Positions 7,483 through 9,676 of a stretch of DNA of 9,676 nucleotides are shown piece by piece; position 1 is the first letter of the stretch; each line of letters begins with the position of its first letter. The stretch spans positions 1 to 9,676 of the forward strand of contig JBDHRG010000143.1 of NCBI GenBank assembly GCA_039807445.1. The letters are read 5' to 3'. Below the pieces are notes generated by a model. It had not been told where the DNA came from and ran no database searches. It saw only the letters and a list, made by a program, of their open reading frames with translations. The stretch is from JBDHRG01 sp039807445 (lineage in GTDB: Bacteria; Pseudomonadota; Gammaproteobacteria; Competibacterales; Competibacteraceae). The translations under genes were made by a program, and so were the position numbers.

Positions 7483-7490
7483 AAAACGCG

Positions 7491-7778
7491 ATGTCCCTAG
7501 CGCCTGCCGAGGTTGCCCGGATCGCCCATCTGGCGCGCTTGGCGATCGACGACGCCGACGTGCCGGCCTATGCGCGCGAGCTGTCCGCGATCCTCGAGCT
7601 GGTCGAGCGCATGAACGCCGTCGATACCACCGGCGTCGCGCCGCTCGCGCACCCGCTCGACATGGTCCAGCGCCTGCGCGCCGACGCCGTCACCGAAACC
7701 GATCGGCGCGACGCCTTCCAGGCCATCGCGCCGCAGACCGAGGCCGGACTGTACCTGGTGCCCAAGGTGATCGAGTAG
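7491..7778 (+). CDS. gatC: Aspartyl/glutamyl-tRNA amidotransferase subunit C
   Basis: 95 residues, the usual GatC length. The family pattern is clear: an N-terminal helix VARIAHLARLAI (8-19), a second helix ELSAILELVERMNAVDT (30-46), then GVAPLAHPLDMVQRLRAD (48-65) and a C-terminal GLYLVPKVIE. GatC wraps around the GatA-GatB interface and stabilises the heterotrimer; it has no catalytic residues of its own. It is the first gene of the gatCAB operon, divergent from mreB. Its TAG stop is also the first three bases of the first heptamer of the following repeat element. Confidence 0.95.
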   Translation: MSLAPAEVARIAHLARLAIDDADVPAYARELSAILELVERMNAVDTTGVAPLAHPLDMVQRLRADAVTETDRRDAFQAIAPQTEAGLYLVPKVIE

Positions 7779-7870
7779 CGAGGCACGAGGCGCGAGGTGC
7801 GAGTTCGAATGCGCCCGGGCCTCGCGTCGACGCGGCCTTCCACTCGTCCCTCGCTCCTCGCCACTCGGAA
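7776..7870. repeat. Heptamer inverted-repeat element B (gatC-gatA spacer)
   Basis: The left arm (7776-7803) is four consecutive 7-base units: TAGCGAG, GCACGAG, GCGCGAG, GTGCGAG. The right arm (7843-7870) is four units: CTCGTCC, CTCGCTC, CTCGCCA, CTCGGAA. All eight share the CGAG/CTCG core, so the arms pair in register over 28 bases with mismatches mostly confined to the variable positions. The 39-base loop holds the palindrome CGCGTCGACGCG (7823-7834). The right arm ends five bases before the gatA ATG and contains its only ribosome-site-like bases (GGAA, 7867-7870). It is the most regular of the three elements here. Confidence 0.85.
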
Positions 7871-7875
7871 CTGTT

Positions 7876-9330
7876 ATGTACAAGTTGACCCTCGCCGAAC
7901 TCGCCGCCGGCCTGCGCGCCGGCGACTATTCCAGCGTCGAGCTGACCGAAGCCTTCCTCGAGCGGATCGAGTCGCTGGACCCGCAGCTCCACAGCTTCAT
8001 CAGCGTCACCGGCGAGCGCGCACTGGCGCAGGCGCGCGCCGCCGACGCGCGCCGCGCCGCGGGCGAGGCCGACCCGCTCGCCGGCGTGCCGTTCGCGCAC
8101 AAGGACATCTTCTGCACCGCCGGCGTCAGGACCAGTTGCGGCTCGAAAATGCTCGACCGCTTCGAGGCCCCCTACGACGCCACCGTGGTCGAGCGCTGCG
8201 ATGCCGCCGGGCTGGTGATGCTCGGCAAGACCAACATGGACGAGTTCGCGATGGGTTCGTCGAACGAGAACAGCTGGTACGGTCCGGTGCAGAACCCGTG
8301 GAATGCCGCCGCGGTGCCGGGCGGCTCTTCGGGCGGCTCGGCCGCGGCGGTCGCTGCGCGGCTGGCGCCGGCGGCGACCGGCACCGACACCGGTGGCTCG
8401 ATCCGCCAGCCGGCGGCGCTGTGCGGGATCACTGGCATCAAGCCGACCTACGGGCGCGTGTCGCGCTACGGCATGGTCGCCTTCGCTTCGAGCCTCGACC
8501 AGGCTGGGCCGATGGCCGCTTCGGCCGAGGATTGCGCGCTGCTGCTGAACGTCATCGCCGGTTTCGATCCGCGCGACTCGACCTCGGCCGAGGTCGAGGT
8601 GCCCGACTACACCGCGACGCTGACCACGGGGCTCGGGGGGCTGAAGATCGGCCTTCCGAAGGAGTATTTCGGCGAAGGCCTCGATGCCGGGGTCGCCAGG
8701 GCGGTCGATGCGGCGATCGCCGAATACCGCCGGCTCGGCGCCGGAGTGGTCGACATCAGCCTGCCGAGCACCGCGCTGGCGATCCCGGCGTATTACGTGG
8801 TCGCGCCGGCGGAAGCCTCGAGCAACCTGTCGCGCTACGACGGCGTGCGCTTCGGCTACCGCTGCGAAAACCCGAAGGACTTGCTCGACCTGTACACGCG
8901 CTCGCGCGCCGAGGGTTTCGGCGCCGAGGTCAAGCGGCGCATCATGATCGGCACCTACGCGCTGTCGGCCGGCTACTACGACGCCTACTACCTGAAGGCG
9001 CAGCGGATCCGCCGCCTGATCCGCGACGAGTTCCTGCGCGCCTTCGAGCAGGTCGACGTGATCCTCGGCCCGACCACGCCGAGCCCGGCCTTCGGTCTCG
9101 GCGAAAAGAGCGGCGACCCGGTGACGATGTACCTGGCCGACATCTACACGGTCGCAGCGAACCTGGCCGGGCTGCCGGCGATGTCGGTACCGTGCGGCTT
9201 CGCCGACGGCTTGCCGGTCGGGATGCAGCTGATCGGCCCGCACTTCGCCGAGGCGAAGCTGCTCAACGTCGCGCACCGCTACCAGCTCGCCACCGACTGG
9301 CACCGGCGGATGCCGCAGGCTTTCGCCTGA
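7876..9330 (+). CDS. gatA: Aspartyl/glutamyl-tRNA amidotransferase subunit A
   Basis: 484 residues, full length for GatA. It belongs to the amidase-signature family. K76 (FAHKDIFC), S151 in GGSSGGS (149-155) and S175 in DTGGSIR (171-177) form the Lys/cis-Ser/Ser catalytic triad. GatA hydrolyses glutamine (or asparagine) and delivers ammonia to GatB for amidation of Glu-tRNA(Gln) or Asp-tRNA(Asn) in the cytoplasm. The family segment AALCGITGIKPTYGRVSRYG (180-199) follows the nucleophile. The ATG gives the standard start MYKLTLAEL. The ribosome site is poor (GGAA, five bases upstream) and sits in the end of a repeat element. No damage is visible. Confidence 0.97.
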   Translation: MYKLTLAELAAGLRAGDYSSVELTEAFLERIESLDPQLHSFISVTGERALAQARAADARRAAGEADPLAGVPFAHKDIFCTAGVRTSCGSKMLDRFEAPYDATVVERCDAAGLVMLGKTNMDEFAMGSSNENSWYGPVQNPWNAAAVPGGSSGGSAAAVAARLAPAATGTDTGGSIRQPAALCGITGIKPTYGRVSRYGMVAFASSLDQAGPMAASAEDCALLLNVIAGFDPRDSTSAEVEVPDYTATLTTGLGGLKIGLPKEYFGEGLDAGVARAVDAAIAEYRRLGAGVVDISLPSTALAIPAYYVVAPAEASSNLSRYDGVRFGYRCENPKDLLDLYTRSRAEGFGAEVKRRIMIGTYALSAGYYDAYYLKAQRIRRLIRDEFLRAFEQVDVILGPTTPSPAFGLGEKSGDPVTMYLADIYTVAANLAGLPAMSVPCGFADGLPVGMQLIGPHFAEAKLLNVAHRYQLATDWHRRMPQAFA

Positions 9331-9334
9331 CGGC

Positions 9335-9423
9335 GGGTGAGGAGTGAGGGGTCAAGGGTGAGGGGAACAACCGCTTGGCTCCTCACTCCTCACCGAAAAA
9401 CACCCTTCACACCTCACGGGTCA
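9335..9423. repeat. Heptamer inverted-repeat element C (gatA-gatB spacer)
   Basis: The left arm (9335-9362) reads GGGTGAG, GAGTGAG, GGGTCAA, GGGTGAG. The right side holds CTCACTC and CTCACCG (9382-9395), an A-rich break (9396-9400), then TTCAC and CTCAC cores at 9406-9410 and 9413-9417, seven bases apart but out of phase with the first pair. The core is TGAG/CTCA rather than the CGAG/CTCG that predominates in elements A and B, yet both arms carry the same change. It starts four bases after the gatA TGA and ends six bases before the gatB ATG, so it fills nearly the whole 99-base spacer. Confidence 0.75.
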
Positions 9424-9429
9424 TTGACG

Positions 9430-9676
9430 ATGGAATGGGAAGCGGTCATCGGGCTGGAGATCCACACCCAGCTCGCGACGAAGTCGAAGATCTTCTCGGG
9501 CGCGGCGACCGCCTACGGCGCCGAACCCAACACCCAGGCCTGTGCGGTCGATCTGGGCCTGCCCGGCGTGCTGCCGGTGCTGAACCGCGAAGCGCTGCGC
9601 ATGGCGGCGATGTTCGGGCTGGCGATCGGCGCCCGGATCGCCAAGCGCTCGGTGTTCGCGCGCAAGAACTACTTCT
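9430..9676 (+). CDS. gatB: Aspartyl/glutamyl-tRNA amidotransferase subunit B, 5' part only
   Basis: The first 82 residues are visible and the frame runs off the right edge. The start MEWEAVIGLEIHTQL is the classic GatB N-terminus; E10 and H12 fall at the positions of active-site residues in characterised GatB. Further on, FSGAATAYGAEPNTQACAVD and LGLPGVLPVLNREAL are diagnostic. GatB is the subunit that activates the misacylated tRNA with ATP and performs amidation with ammonia channelled from GatA. The expected full length is about 480 residues. The ATG at 9430 has no recognisable Shine-Dalgarno; the upstream bases belong to a heptamer repeat element. An in-frame TTG at 9424 is a much weaker alternative. 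Confidence 0.95.
   Translation, partial: MEWEAVIGLEIHTQLATKSKIFSGAATAYGAEPNTQACAVDLGLPGVLPVLNREALRMAAMFGLAIGARIAKRSVFARKNYF

Noticed and set aside
7443..7490. Upstream ATG start for gatC at 7443
   Set aside because: It would add a non-homologous hydrophobic leader and lies upstream of the clear AGGGAG that serves the ATG at 7491.
7776..7870. Possible CRISPR-like or minisatellite array
   Set aside because: Units are only 7 bases, contiguous, degenerate, and inverted between arms; there are no spacers and no cas genes.
9430..9676. CAVD in GatB where some homologues have a CPVC-type pair, read as a lost metal site
   Set aside because: From general knowledge, beta- and gammaproteobacterial GatB commonly lack the second cysteine; nothing suggests damage.

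Overview
The window is high-GC DNA with a completely ordinary gene order for a betaproteobacterium. The protein style and the mreBCD-mrdA-rodA cluster divergent from gatCAB suggest the Rhodocyclales/Azoarcus-Thauera neighbourhood. That assignment is an inference from gene order and protein motifs, not a database result. Coding density is very high: no gene-free stretch exceeds about 175 bases, and no RNA gene, IS element, phage gene or CRISPR array is visible.

Left and centre (positions 1 to 7369, all on the minus strand). Read in the direction of transcription, this is the cell-elongation operon: mreB, mreC, mreD, mrdA (PBP2), rodA, mltB and rlpA (cut by the window edge). MreB filaments, MreC and MreD position and activate the RodA glycosyltransferase and PBP2 transpeptidase, which make lateral-wall peptidoglycan. 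The two lipoprotein murein hydrolases at the end of the operon (MltB and RlpA) cleave glycan strands. Junctions at mreC/mreD (1 base) and mreD/mrdA (7 bases) are tight and suggest translational coupling.

Right (7491 to 9676, plus strand). gatC, gatA and the start of gatB encode the GatCAB amidotransferase, which converts misacylated Glu-tRNA(Gln) and/or Asp-tRNA(Asn) to Gln-tRNA(Gln)/Asn-tRNA(Asn). The 121-base divergent spacer between mreB and gatC must hold both promoters.

The one unusual structure is in the spacers. Three intergenic gaps of nearly equal size (rodA-mrdA 96 b, gatC-gatA 97 b, gatA-gatB 99 b) each hold a purine-rich run of tandem, degenerate 7-base units (GNNCGAG, or GNGTGAG in the third), then a loop, then a pyrimidine-rich run of the complementary units (CTCGNNC or CTCACNC). 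They look like dispersed copies of one heptamer-based inverted-repeat family inserted directly behind stop codons. I cannot tie them to a named repeat family from the sequence alone. Everything else is a conserved housekeeping region, and I see no new enzymatic or defence system.
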